Below, one piece after another: positions 1 through 8,705 of a DNA stretch of 64,000 nucleotides. The DNA lies in assembly GCA_017544525.1 (NCBI GenBank), contig JAFYEA010000025.1:62001-126000 (forward strand), written 5' to 3'. The position numbers were made by a program, and so were the translations under genes. Origin of the DNA: Bacilli bacterium. GTDB taxonomy: Bacteria > Bacillota_I > Bacilli_A > RF39 > UBA660. The notes under the pieces are model-generated. The model made no database searches and was not told the DNA's origin. It saw only the letters and a list, made by a program, of their open reading frames with translations. Numbering within the stretch: position 1 is the first letter of the stretch; each line of letters starts with the position of its first letter.

Positions 1-120
1 ACTTTTAATCTTATCAATTCCTTTTTCAGTAACATAATCTTTCATTTTTTTATTTAAATGAAAAGACCCTCTAAACTTAGTTTTAGATAAACTATCTAAT
101 AAATAATCAATATCATTCAT
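1..120 (-). CDS. DUF4186 family protein, N-terminal fragment
   Basis: The reverse strand reads from an ATG at 120 to the window edge and stays open, so only the first 40 residues are present. They contain the stretch LSKTKFRGSFHLNKKMKDYV, which resembles the N-terminus of the DUF4186 family (a KSKFR.FHL pattern followed by a tyrosine-valine and G.. I). That family is a small conserved protein of unknown function. The ATG overlaps the end of the upstream gene by 8 bases (ATGAATGA), so translation is probably coupled. The identification rests on a short stretch and would be settled by the missing part of the gene. Confidence 0.6.
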   Translation of the reverse strand, partial: MNDIDYLLDSLSKTKFRGSFHLNKKMKDYVTEKGIDKIKS

Positions 121-661
121 TTTTAAACTTTCTTAATCTTAAAGTTTCAGTAAAACCTCTTGTATTAATTGAATTATTTTTCATATAACTATACCAATCA
201 TAATAACCAAATTCATCATTATCTACTTTTACTTCTATAGTTTTACTAATAATTCTTTTATATTCATCATCCTTAGATGTATCAACTACTTTAGTAACAA
301 CAGGTTTTAATACTTTATAATATAATTCTTTAGGCCACACTCCAACTAATAAACAATCATATACTTTATCATCACTTTCTAACCATGAATGAAATTGTTT
401 TTCATCAAAACATGTTAAAAAACCATCACATATTTTATATTCATCACTTAAAAATTGTTTTAAATATCTAGCTTTTAAATAAATAGAACACCCATGAAAT
501 GATTGCATAGATTTCAAAAATGATAACATAGATTTATCATCTTTATTTTTATGACTATTTAATTCTTTTATTAATCCATCTTCATAAGAAACAATGTTCC
601 CATTCAAAACATTTTCACAATATTCTTTATATACTTTTAAATCATTACTACTGCATAACAT
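113..661 (-). CDS. hypothetical protein, 182 aa
   Basis: I do not recognise this protein. It has no signal peptide or membrane segment and looks cytosolic, with a mixed charged composition. The start at 661 is supported by a GGTGAAGG ribosome site just upstream. Its 3' end overlaps the start of the DUF4186 gene by 8 bases, so the two form a small operon driven by a promoter in the gap before the 925-residue gene. The pairing is the only functional hint available. Confidence 0.7.
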   Translation of the reverse strand: MLCSSNDLKVYKEYCENVLNGNIVSYEDGLIKELNSHKNKDDKSMLSFLKSMQSFHGCSIYLKARYLKQFLSDEYKICDGFLTCFDEKQFHSWLESDDKVYDCLLVGVWPKELYYKVLKPVVTKVVDTSKDDEYKRIISKTIEVKVDNDEFGYYDWYSYMKNNSINTRGFTETLRLRKFKNE

Positions 662-678
662 TTACCTTCACCATAATA

Positions 679-706
679 ATTTTATCATTATAAAAGAAAA
701 ATGCAA
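679..706 (-). promoter_or_regulatory. putative sigma-A promoter for 113-661
   Basis: On the minus strand TTGCAT (701-706) and TAAAAT (679-684) are separated by 16 bases, with a TG one base before the -10. The -35 element lies inside the terminator hairpin of the preceding gene. Confidence 0.45.
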
Positions 707-719
707 ATAATTTGCATTT
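691..719 (-). terminator. rho-independent terminator of 718-3495
   Basis: A perfect 9-bp stem (699-707 with 711-719) and a 3-base loop is followed on the minus strand by a T-rich run. The stem includes two bases of the stop codon of the upstream gene. Confidence 0.7.
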
Positions 720-3495
720 ATCTTCCTAACTCATGACCAAGAGAATCTTTTATTTCATTTATTATTAACTCTTTTAATTGATTTTTCGTCAAATATATTA
801 CTCCATTTTGATCTGGAACAATTTGATAATAATCTAAATAATATTCAAGATAATTAAAGTAATATACTTCATCATAATATTCATCAAATCCTTCAATTTC
901 ATTCACATGAATTATACGCTCTTTACTTCCATCAGCATAACATATATAAATATATCCATCATTTATATCACAAAATATAGTATTATCTCTTGCATAACAA
1001 TTATCACCATCAATATTTACAATAACAGGTTTTATAAAATCAATTATTGTTTCTAAACGTGGAATGGTTCTATATGTAACTTCTTTTGTTTCTTCATCTT
1101 TAATTTCAATTGTTTCTTCATACTCTTTATATGTCAATTTAACATCTTTCATAATAACTTGAAGACTAAACATTGCTTCTGTTATAGAATTTTGAGAAGT
1201 TAATTCATCTAAATGATTATCATTATTAAAGTATTGAACATCTATATATTTCTTATATTCAATCTTGGAACTTAAAGGAACAAAATCTTCACATGATTTA
1301 TAAATAACATTATTATCTTTAGTAATTTGAAAAGTTATTTCACCTTTATCATTTTTACCAAACTCGATAAATATACTATCATCAAGAACACCATCATATA
1401 CAACTTCCCCACTTGATAAAGTAAATGCATTAGCATATATGTCATCATTTTTAAGATCACATTCATCAATTAAATCTTTTATCATTTCTTGTGATAAAAC
1501 TTTACTATCATGATTTTCAAGATATGTTTGAATCTTTAGAAAGCCACAATCTCTAATCCTATAAAGAACAAATAAATCTTTATTAATAACCAATTCTTTT
1601 TCTTCATTATTTTCATCTAAATAAATCATTACTATTGGTTCACTTGTTAATACATCTGTCTCTTGAGAAACATTTTCAGTAGCATAATTACGAATACCAA
1701 TATTATTAACAACATCACTTTTTGATTTAACTAAATAGTATATTCCTTTATATTCAACAATATATTCTAAATCACTCACTATTTTCATATCTTCTTCAGA
1801 AGAAAATTCTTTCGCAATACATAAATCTCTATAATAATTAAAATATGTTTTTTCTCGTATTGATTGTCTCCATACATTCATATAATTTGAATCATGAGTC
1901 AATAAACATTCATATCTTTCTTTAAATAATAAATATTGTTCTTGTATTTCCTCTAATGTTTCACAATCTTCTAACATTTTAAAGAATATTGTATCTATTA
2001 TATCTTTTATTGCATCTTCATCATAATCTTTTATTGCTTCTGCAAATTGCTCATTTAAAATACTTCCGTCTTTTATTAAACTTGATATATATTCATCATC
2101 AAATACAAATGTCCCTTGACCATAATCATTTATTATTTGTTCGGACATTTCTCCCATTGGAATGTCAAAACAACTATCATCTTCATCTATTAATTCTAAT
2201 CCTAAATTATAGTATTTATTGTCACTAGTTCCTAAATAGAATTTTTGATTCTTTAATACTAAATGATCTAATTTAGTAATAAAGTCATATTCACTGGTAC
2301 CAATATATCCCTCATCTAATAAATGTTTAAAATATTTTTGACTATATTTTTTACAATACTCTTCCTTATAATCTAAAAGTCTATATAAATCATTTAATTC
2401 TGAAAATAAATCATCTTTATCAATACTACAAACTGTTATTTCATATACTTGATCTAGCAAATATTCATTATCAAACATAGATATTTTTTCACCATCTATT
2501 TTTAAACCAGCTTCATAAGCACCATTAAAGAAATCTATTATATAATCTATATCTACTGTAGGATATTTTTCTTTTAATTCATCTATTAATGGATCAAGAC
2601 CATATTCATCATAAACACTTAAATCAAATTTATCGGCATGATCTAATAAAAAGTTTAACATTCTTTCATCCTGACCATTATCACCTAGTTTATAATCCAC
2701 TCCTAAAGATCCTTCTTTATTAGTCATAACCTCATGAAAGCAACTTCTTCCAGGACTAAATCCAATATATTTTCCATCTATTATTCTACTTACTCCATGC
2801 ATAGCATGACTGATTTCATGAGCAAACAAACCATCATTATCTATATCTGTTAAATAAATAGTATCATCCCAATAACAAAAACATCCAGCCATTGGTATAT
2901 TGAACATTTCAAGTAATTCATCATATGTTCTATATTCAATTTTTAAATCTTTCATGTTTTCATATATTAATCTTAAATCTATGTCTGGATTAATTCTTGC
3001 TTTTTCTTCTAATATCTTTTTAACTATTTCTCTTTGTTTATCACTAAAATTTTCGTTTTCATCTATTACTTTAAATACATCTTCTAAACTAATATCTTTA
3101 TACCCCAAATATGCATTTAAATCAGTTATACTATAAAATTGAGTTGGTGTATTTAAAACAGCTTCATTTTGTGATTCAATTGTTAAACTATTATTATATT
3201 CATTTATTTTAATAGTGGCATCTAACCACATAGGAAATACTAATGAGGCAGAAAAAATAACTGATAATATAGTTCCCTTATAGTTTACTTTATCTTCAAG
3301 CCTATCACCAATCCATTTAGAAGCAACAAACTTGTCCCTTACATTAAACACATTAAAAAGATATTTAAAATCTTCAATATCTGGATAAACCAACTCACCA
3401 TTTTTAATTTCCATAAAAGCATATCTATGATCTTCATTTACTAATAATAGAAATTCTTTATTATTATATTTAAACGTAAATAACTTCTTAAACAT
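718..3495 (-). CDS. large membrane protein with HEXXH metallopeptidase-like motif
   Basis: The 925-residue product has one clear hydrophobic segment near residues 73-92 and a HEISH motif at 226-230, followed by more His and acidic residues, in the context of DGLFAHEISHAMHG. That context is typical of the zincin active-site helix. The remainder, about 600 residues, is strongly acidic and Tyr-rich with no family I recognise. I infer a membrane-associated zinc peptidase or a degenerate relative; the third zinc ligand is not assigned. It lacks an N-terminal signal peptide, so topology is unclear. An AGGAGA site precedes the start at 3495. It appears to be monocistronic, with terminators on both sides. 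Confidence 0.6.
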   Translation of the reverse strand: MFKKLFTFKYNNKEFLLLVNEDHRYAFMEIKNGELVYPDIEDFKYLFNVFNVRDKFVASKWIGDRLEDKVNYKGTILSVIFSASLVFPMWLDATIKINEYNNSLTIESQNEAVLNTPTQFYSITDLNAYLGYKDISLEDVFKVIDENENFSDKQREIVKKILEEKARINPDIDLRLIYENMKDLKIEYRTYDELLEMFNIPMAGCFCYWDDTIYLTDIDNDGLFAHEISHAMHGVSRIIDGKYIGFSPGRSCFHEVMTNKEGSLGVDYKLGDNGQDERMLNFLLDHADKFDLSVYDEYGLDPLIDELKEKYPTVDIDYIIDFFNGAYEAGLKIDGEKISMFDNEYLLDQVYEITVCSIDKDDLFSELNDLYRLLDYKEEYCKKYSQKYFKHLLDEGYIGTSEYDFITKLDHLVLKNQKFYLGTSDNKYYNLGLELIDEDDSCFDIPMGEMSEQIINDYGQGTFVFDDEYISSLIKDGSILNEQFAEAIKDYDEDAIKDIIDTIFFKMLEDCETLEEIQEQYLLFKERYECLLTHDSNYMNVWRQSIREKTYFNYYRDLCIAKEFSSEEDMKIVSDLEYIVEYKGIYYLVKSKSDVVNNIGIRNYATENVSQETDVLTSEPIVMIYLDENNEEKELVINKDLFVLYRIRDCGFLKIQTYLENHDSKVLSQEMIKDLIDECDLKNDDIYANAFTLSSGEVVYDGVLDDSIFIEFGKNDKGEITFQITKDNNVIYKSCEDFVPLSSKIEYKKYIDVQYFNNDNHLDELTSQNSITEAMFSLQVIMKDVKLTYKEYEETIEIKDEETKEVTYRTIPRLETIIDFIKPVIVNIDGDNCYARDNTIFCDINDGYIYICYADGSKERIIHVNEIEGFDEYYDEVYYFNYLEYYLDYYQIVPDQNGVIYLTKNQLKELIINEIKDSLGHELGR

Positions 3496-3535
3496 ATCAA
3501 ATATCTCCTATAATAAAATAATACCATTTTTTTTG

Positions 3536-3567
3536 AAATTAAAAAAGACTATAAATAAGTCTCCTTC
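3536..3567 (-). terminator. weak terminator after 3549-4328
   Basis: A short stem AGACT/AGTCT around the TAG stop codon, followed on the minus strand by six T residues. The stem is only 5 bp, so the call is tentative. Confidence 0.4.
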
Positions 3568-4328
3568 ATTTTTAATAATAGTTTTTGATGAATCACTTTG
3601 TTACTAGCTAAAGCACCATCTAAATCTTTACTATAATCTTGTTCGTTACCATGAAAATCAGTTACTAATCCTCCAGCTTCTTCCACTATTAATTTGCTCG
3701 CTGCCATATCACAATTGGCATGGGTAGTCCCTGGAAATATTTCTGCACTTATTTTACCGCTCGCTACTAACATACAAGCATGAGCAACACTTCCAACTTG
3801 ACAAGTTTTAACATTTTTTCTAATTAATCTTACTATATCTAAAGTATCATATTTAGCATGATTCCACATGCAATAATCAACACTACATCCTATATCACCA
3901 TAATCTAAATTATTAACATGAATACTCTTACCATTACAAAAGGCACCCTCTCCTTTAATAGCTGTATACATTTCATCTAAAAAAGGATTATATACCACTC
4001 CAACTAACGGAACACCTTTTTCAACATACGCAAGAGAAAATACAGATATTGGAACATGTCTAGTAAATCCAGAAGTCCCATCTATCGGATCGCATACCCA
4101 TAATCTATTATTATCTTTATTAAAAGTTTCTTCTTCACCATATACACCATGTTCAGGATAAGTAGTTTTTACTTTTTCAATTAAATAATGATTAATTATT
4201 TTATCAGCTTCTGTTACTGGAGTTTTATCACTTTTAAATTCAATTTTTATATCACCATCAAAATACTTTTTCATAAGATCCCCAGCATAATAAGCTATAC
4301 CTTTTGCAAATTCTAAATAATCATTCAT
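3549..4328 (-). CDS. inositol monophosphatase family protein
   Basis: This belongs to the Mg2+-dependent phosphatase family that includes inositol monophosphatase and CysQ (PAP phosphatase). The metal-binding motif A is visible as WVCDPIDGTSGF, preceded by a GEEE acidic cluster, and motif B as NCDMAASKLIVEEAGG. The usual Trp-Asp of motif B is replaced by Cys-Asp, which keeps the catalytic Asp. I place the start at 4328 because the GGAGG ribosome site lies 5 bases before that ATG; the ATG at 4340 would put the site inside the gene. It overlaps the upstream gene by 8 bases. The substrate cannot be read from sequence; sugar phosphates, inositol phosphate or PAP are all possible. Confidence 0.88.
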   Translation of the reverse strand: MNDYLEFAKGIAYYAGDLMKKYFDGDIKIEFKSDKTPVTEADKIINHYLIEKVKTTYPEHGVYGEEETFNKDNNRLWVCDPIDGTSGFTRHVPISVFSLAYVEKGVPLVGVVYNPFLDEMYTAIKGEGAFCNGKSIHVNNLDYGDIGCSVDYCMWNHAKYDTLDIVRLIRKNVKTCQVGSVAHACMLVASGKISAEIFPGTTHANCDMAASKLIVEEAGGLVTDFHGNEQDYSKDLDGALASNKVIHQKLLLKMKETYL

Positions 4329-4956
4329 ATTTTCCTCCATTTAATAAATCATTCAAATCAGATCCAATTAATTTTACAGACGTATCAATAAATCTCTTTA
4401 TATTCTCAATATTAAATACATAATCTTTTTTAGTTTTAGAGTTTTCAATTATTAAACTCACTTTATCAATAACAATATTTATTTTATCCATAGGTATTTC
4501 TTCAATTATTTTATTTAATTTAGGAATATCATTATAAAAGATTTTTAAATTCATATCATATTCATCAATTAATCTTATATTCAAATTTGTATAATCGTTA
4601 TAAATATATTTTTTATAATTTTCTTCATTTGCTTCAACAACGGTTCCATCTAATTTAGTAATATATTTACCATATATTTCGCTCATAAAATATTTAAACC
4701 ATAAATAGTCAACAAACAAATGAATATAATATCCTAAAACAAAATCATCATATAAGTATTTTTTATATTTTTTTAAGAATAAATCTAAATGAGGAATTTC
4801 ATCTTCTTCTAATTGAAAATGACTTTTAATCTTAGTTTCACCAACTAATTTTGAAATATCAGGCGCAATAGTCCCAATCAACAATTTAGATTCATCCCTC
4901 TTTAAATCTTTATTCAATTCACTAGCTATTGCCATATGTATAATTGCTGATGCCAT
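4321..4956 (-). CDS. zinc-dependent phospholipase C-like protein
   Basis: The 211-residue protein starts MASAIIHMAIASEL, then GTIAPDI, then DDFVLGYYIHLFVDYLWF. This spacing of N-terminal His, an internal Asp and a GxxxHxxxD helix matches small bacterial proteins annotated as zinc-dependent phospholipase C family or related metal-dependent hydrolases. There is no signal peptide, so a secreted phospholipase role is doubtful; a cytosolic phosphoesterase is more likely. It sits between a coiled-coil protein of unknown function and an inositol-monophosphatase family gene in a tight operon, so a role in phosphoester turnover is plausible but inferred. Confidence 0.6.
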   Translation of the reverse strand: MASAIIHMAIASELNKDLKRDESKLLIGTIAPDISKLVGETKIKSHFQLEEDEIPHLDLFLKKYKKYLYDDFVLGYYIHLFVDYLWFKYFMSEIYGKYITKLDGTVVEANEENYKKYIYNDYTNLNIRLIDEYDMNLKIFYNDIPKLNKIIEEIPMDKINIVIDKVSLIIENSKTKKDYVFNIENIKRFIDTSVKLIGSDLNDLLNGGKYE

Positions 4957-4968
4957 TTTCTCACTCTC

Positions 4969-6135
4969 TTATTTAACTTTAATACTTTCCTTCATTTGTT
5001 CTATTATTTCTTTATCACTAGGATTTTCTTCAATTATTTTTATTTTATCATTTCCTAATTGCCATCCACTTGATTGTAATATTCTATAATATGTTGCTTC
5101 ACTACATGATTGTTTTGCTGTCTCTAACATACTATCTTTTCTTGATAGCAATTGTTTTTTCTCATCTTTTAGATTCCTTAATTCCATTTCCATTTTATAT
5201 TGGCTTATGAATAATTCATCCATAGTATCCATCATTTCACATTCTCTTGCACTTAACTTAGAAGCGCCTTCATATACTAATTCAGAATCGACTATATCCA
5301 TTAATTCTCTTCTACTTAATTTATCTTTCAAATCAATTAATCTACTAACACCCTCACAAGCTTTTTCAACAGTTAATTCACTACCTTCAATCGAACTTCT
5401 AAGAATATTAGATATAATTTTACTAATAACTGCACTTAATGATTTACAATCTTTAAAGAATTGATGTAAATTATGATCTCCACTTCCATTAAATGTATAT
5501 GTAACTTTATTATTTGGTTTAATTGTTAAAACCTCTTCCTCTTTTTTTGCCCTTTCAACTTCTTCTTCACTAATATTATTTTTATTAATATCAGCTTCTG
5601 TATCATTAATATCATGAAAATCAATGACTGTAGCTTTTATATCGCTTATATTTCTTAAAGTTGAAAGAGTTACTATGCATATTTGACTCATTAACTCTTC
5701 AATATTATCAAAACCATTTTCAATTAACTTCTTTTCAATAGATTTCAATATTTTCTTTACTCTTACTAATCCATCACAATAAGCTATTATATTAATATTT
5801 CTAAGATTTCTTTTTACTTCTTCCCTACTACCAGTTAATATTTTAGAAACATATCTTTCAACAAATCTATCAGTATCTTGGTCAAAATCTATTTCTCTCC
5901 TAATAGCTAAAAAATTAACAGGAAAACCTTTAACATCAAACATTGCTCCATTATCTTTTCTAGTTCTTAGTCTTGCCATTTTCATACCAAGTTTAGTTAT
6001 ACCAAAAACACTCTTTTCAATATCTTGTGCTGATACACATAACAAACAAGGCCTTTCAAATGGACACTCAGTTAAGTAGATACTTCCTTGTTTGTTTTCT
6101 ATACTCTTTTCTACTTTCCTATATAAATTTAACAT
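4969..6135 (-). CDS. hypothetical protein with C-terminal coiled coil, 388 aa
   Basis: I do not recognise a family. The N-terminal part contains Cys residues (CPFERPCLLC) that could bind a metal, the middle has an acidic Glu-rich linker near residues 190-205, and residues from about 290 to 345 are heptad-like and charged, suggesting a coiled coil. There is no membrane segment. An AGGAGG site 5 bases upstream supports the start at 6135. It lies 8 bases after a HAD-like gene and 12 bases before the phospholipase-like gene, so the four genes 6629-3549 are probably co-transcribed. Confidence 0.7.
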   Translation of the reverse strand: MLNLYRKVEKSIENKQGSIYLTECPFERPCLLCVSAQDIEKSVFGITKLGMKMARLRTRKDNGAMFDVKGFPVNFLAIRREIDFDQDTDRFVERYVSKILTGSREEVKRNLRNINIIAYCDGLVRVKKILKSIEKKLIENGFDNIEELMSQICIVTLSTLRNISDIKATVIDFHDINDTEADINKNNISEEEVERAKKEEEVLTIKPNNKVTYTFNGSGDHNLHQFFKDCKSLSAVISKIISNILRSSIEGSELTVEKACEGVSRLIDLKDKLSRRELMDIVDSELVYEGASKLSARECEMMDTMDELFISQYKMEMELRNLKDEKKQLLSRKDSMLETAKQSCSEATYYRILQSSGWQLGNDKIKIIEENPSDKEIIEQMKESIKVK

Positions 6136-6143
6136 AATACCTC

Positions 6144-6629
6144 CTATATATCTAAAAATGAACTAATATGAGCTGTTGAATAATTTGTTCTTGTTTGTAT
6201 TTCAGTTAATACTTTAGTAGTATCATCTATCATTATTAATTGATAATCTTCAATATCATTAAATTTATTCCTAATCTCATCCAATTCTTTTACTTTAGAA
6301 TTCTCATTTAAAACGCAATAAACATTTTCTCTTAAAATATTATAATACTTATTAACATAATCTTCTTTATAACCAATTTCGCGTTTGTTATTAACTCTTG
6401 TTACAACAAATACCCTTTTCATATCTTTATTTTTTAAAAATTTTTGTATCTTCTTACTAACTTTATCTTCGGTATAAAAATTAGTTGTTTCACAAGACTT
6501 ATTCCATTCTTCATCAGTCAATAATCCATAATGATTATATTCTCCAAATTCCATTAGTGATAAAACACCATCTATATCAAATACTAATACACTATTTTTA
6601 TCATTTAATAATTCTTTTATCTTGCTCAT
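6144..6629 (-). CDS. HAD-superfamily-like protein
   Basis: The N-terminus carries VLVFDIDGVLSLMEFG, a HAD motif I with both nucleophile and general-acid Asp residues, and near the C-terminus IMIDDTTKVL supplies a motif IV-like acidic pair. A lysine or threonine motif is less clear. The length, 161 residues, fits a small capless HAD protein or a sequence-divergent nucleotidase. The start at 6629 is chosen because AGGAG lies 7 bases upstream; the longer frame from 6650 would bury it. It is the first gene of the four-gene cluster that runs to 3549. Confidence 0.7.
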   Translation of the reverse strand: MSKIKELLNDKNSVLVFDIDGVLSLMEFGEYNHYGLLTDEEWNKSCETTNFYTEDKVSKKIQKFLKNKDMKRVFVVTRVNNKREIGYKEDYVNKYYNILRENVYCVLNENSKVKELDEIRNKFNDIEDYQLIMIDDTTKVLTEIQTRTNYSTAHISSFLDI

Positions 6630-6670
6630 AAATAAACTCCTAAATATCATCTCATCATATATTATTATAA

Positions 6671-6696
6671 TAAAAAAAGTTGCATTTAAGCAACTA
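6671..6696 (-). terminator. rho-independent terminator of 6699-7457
   Basis: A 6-bp stem AGTTGC/GCAACT (6678-6683 with 6690-6695) with a 6-base loop, followed on the minus strand by seven T residues. It lies directly after the stop of the SDR gene. Confidence 0.75.
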
Positions 6697-6698
6697 TT

Positions 6699-7457
6699 TT
6701 ATACACATGTATATCCACCATCAATTGGTAGAATTGCTCCTGTTACATATGATGCTTCATCACTTGCTAAGAATATTGCACCAGCATTTAATTCTCCTTC
6801 ATGACCATATCTTTGCATAGGAACAGTACCCTTCATATATTCTTGAAATTCCTTAGTATCTAGAACCGCCTTAGTAAGTTCAGTTTCAAAATATCCAGGA
6901 CATATTGCATTGCATGTAATATTATACTTAGCAAGTTCTGCTGCTACTGCTCTTGTAAAGTTAACTACACCACCCTTACTTGAGTGATATGCTATTGTTC
7001 CCATAGCAGTATTTCCAACTAAACCATACATACTTGCTATATTAATAATTCTTCCATAATTATGTTTCTTCATAATATTAGCAAAAGCTCTAGTCATTTT
7101 AAATACAGAAGTTTGATCAGTTGCTATAGTAAAATCCCACTCTTCATCAGTCATATCAAGAACACCAGCATCTTTAGATGAACCAGCACAATTAACTAAT
7201 ATATCAACTTTACCAAATGTTTTTTCTGCTAATGCTGCAGCATTATTAATATCTTCTGTTGAAGTTACATCACATTTAATTGGTAAAACCTTTACTCCTT
7301 TTTTTTCTAATTCAATTTTTAATTCTTCTAACCTTTCAATTCTTCTTGCTAATATAACTAAATCTGCTCCTTGACTTGCAAAAGCTTCAGACATTTGTTT
7401 ACCAAGTCCACTTGAAGCACCAGTTACAACAGCAACTCTTCCCTTAAGATTAAACAT
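6699..7457 (-). CDS. SDR-family oxidoreductase, gluconate 5-dehydrogenase-like
   Basis: This is a classical short-chain dehydrogenase of 252 residues. The cofactor loop TGASSGLG is at 12-19, NCAG at 89-92, and the catalytic Ser142, Tyr157 and Lys161 are all present (YHSSK). The C-terminal substrate loop PGYFETEL and the end PIDGGYTCV resemble gluconate 5-dehydrogenase and related sugar-acid dehydrogenases more than FabG, although FabG cannot be excluded. Arg38-Arg39 after the second strand suggests a preference for NADP(H). An AGGAGAGTGAT site precedes the start. No sugar-acid genes lie nearby, so the substrate is inferred from similarity only. Confidence 0.85.
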   Translation of the reverse strand: MFNLKGRVAVVTGASSGLGKQMSEAFASQGADLVILARRIERLEELKIELEKKGVKVLPIKCDVTSTEDINNAAALAEKTFGKVDILVNCAGSSKDAGVLDMTDEEWDFTIATDQTSVFKMTRAFANIMKKHNYGRIINIASMYGLVGNTAMGTIAYHSSKGGVVNFTRAVAAELAKYNITCNAICPGYFETELTKAVLDTKEFQEYMKGTVPMQRYGHEGELNAGAIFLASDEASYVTGAILPIDGGYTCV

Positions 7458-7490
7458 GTTATCACTCTCCTAATATTATTTTAACATAAT

Positions 7491-7514
7491 AAAAAGAGAA
7501 ATAAATTCTCTTTT
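7491..7514 (-). terminator. rho-independent terminator of trxB
   Basis: A perfect 9-bp stem (7492-7500 with 7506-7514), 5-base loop, A/T-rich. It overlaps the trxB stop codon. The T run on the minus strand is partly within the stem. Confidence 0.65.
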
Positions 7515-8406
7515 ATTGTTTGTTTACATATTTTACTGCTTCCATAGCAGCAATAGCTCCATCACAAGTAGCAGTAACTAATTGTCTTAATCTTTTAGTT
7601 CTATTATCTCCTGCTACAAAGATACCTTCAACATTAGTATGACAATCTTCGCTTGCTATTATATAACCTACTTCATTCATATTAATAATATTTCTAAAAT
7701 TCTCATTTTCAGGTACTCTTCCAATTGCTACAAATAAACAGCTAACATCAATTATTTTTCCACTATTTAAAGTAATACTTTCTAATCTATCATTTCCATT
7801 TAATGATTTAATGCTATTATTATTGATTACTTCAATATTATCTTTATTATTTAATTTATCAATTAACATTTCCTCTGCATCTAGTTTTTCTTTTTTATGA
7901 ATTAAATATACTTTATTAACTACTTCACTTAAATATAATGTTTCTTTAATGGCATTATCAGTACCACCTATAACAGCCACATCTTTATTTTTAAATAAAG
8001 GTCCATCACAAGTAGCGCAATAAGAAATACCTTTTCCTAATAATTCTTCTTCTCTGTCAATTCCTAATTTTCTGTTTTCAGCCCCTGTAGCTATAATAAT
8101 AGATTTAGTTTTGTATGTATTTTTGTTAGTTATTACTTCTTTATAATCATTTAAATTATTAATATTAATAACTTTTTCAAATATAAATTCAACTCCTAAA
8201 TCTTTTGTCTGATTATATAATTTAGTAGCAAAATCATATCCAGATATATTCTTTTCAACTGGGTAGTTTTCTATAACAGGTGCATTTAATATAGCTCCAC
8301 CATAAGTATTTGCTTCTAAAATTAAAACCTTTTTATTACTTCGCCTTGCATATATCCCAGCAGTTAATCCTGCAGGACCAGCACCAATAATTATAATATC
8401 ATACAT
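7513..8406 (-). CDS. trxB: thioredoxin reductase (atypical NADPH motif)
   Basis: FAD-dependent thioredoxin-disulfide reductase. With the start at 8406 the FAD loop GAGPAG is at 8-13, the redox pair CATC at 130-133, and the C-terminal FAD motif GIFVAGDNR is intact. The second nucleotide-binding site departs from the family: the usual GGGNSA is GGTDNA, and the HRRxxxR motif that grips the NADPH phosphate reads HKKEKLD. The start at 8406 is preferred over a GTG at 8415 because the GGTGA ribosome site includes that GTG. It follows trxA by 1 base, so the pair is co-transcribed, which fits a thioredoxin system; the electron donor may not be NADPH. Confidence 0.88.
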   Translation of the reverse strand: MYDIIIIGAGPAGLTAGIYARRSNKKVLILEANTYGGAILNAPVIENYPVEKNISGYDFATKLYNQTKDLGVEFIFEKVININNLNDYKEVITNKNTYKTKSIIIATGAENRKLGIDREEELLGKGISYCATCDGPLFKNKDVAVIGGTDNAIKETLYLSEVVNKVYLIHKKEKLDAEEMLIDKLNNKDNIEVINNNSIKSLNGNDRLESITLNSGKIIDVSCLFVAIGRVPENENFRNIINMNEVGYIIASEDCHTNVEGIFVAGDNRTKRLRQLVTATCDGAIAAMEAVKYVNKQ

Positions 8407-8407
8407 A

Positions 8408-8695
8408 CTATTCACCTAACATTTCTAAAACACTATCTTTATCTTTATATCCAACTGATCTATTAATTTCTTTTCCATTGGCAAAAACAATTAAACAAGG
8501 AATTGAAAAAATACCATATTCTCTTGCCAATTCTTCATTTTCATCTACATCAATTGATATAACTTTAATATCTTTTCTTTCTTCCCCTATTTCTTCAATA
8601 ATTGGTGCTAACATTCTACAAGGCCCACACCATGTAGCGTTAAAATCAACCAATACTTTCTTATCACTTTTTAATACTTCTTTCTCAAAATCCAT
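8408..8695 (-). CDS. trxA: thioredoxin
   Basis: A 95-residue thioredoxin with the canonical active site WCGPC at residues 22-26, the buried aspartate-like region before it, and the cis-proline loop SIPCLIVF. It has no signal peptide and acts in the cytosol as a general disulfide reductant. An AAGGAGG site precedes the start by 5 bases. The cis-Pro is followed by a third cysteine, which is seen in some thioredoxins. The gene is directly followed by its reductase. Confidence 0.95.
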   Translation of the reverse strand: MDFEKEVLKSDKKVLVDFNATWCGPCRMLAPIIEEIGEERKDIKVISIDVDENEELAREYGIFSIPCLIVFANGKEINRSVGYKDKDSVLEMLGE

Positions 8696-8705
8696 ATTTT
8701 CCTCC

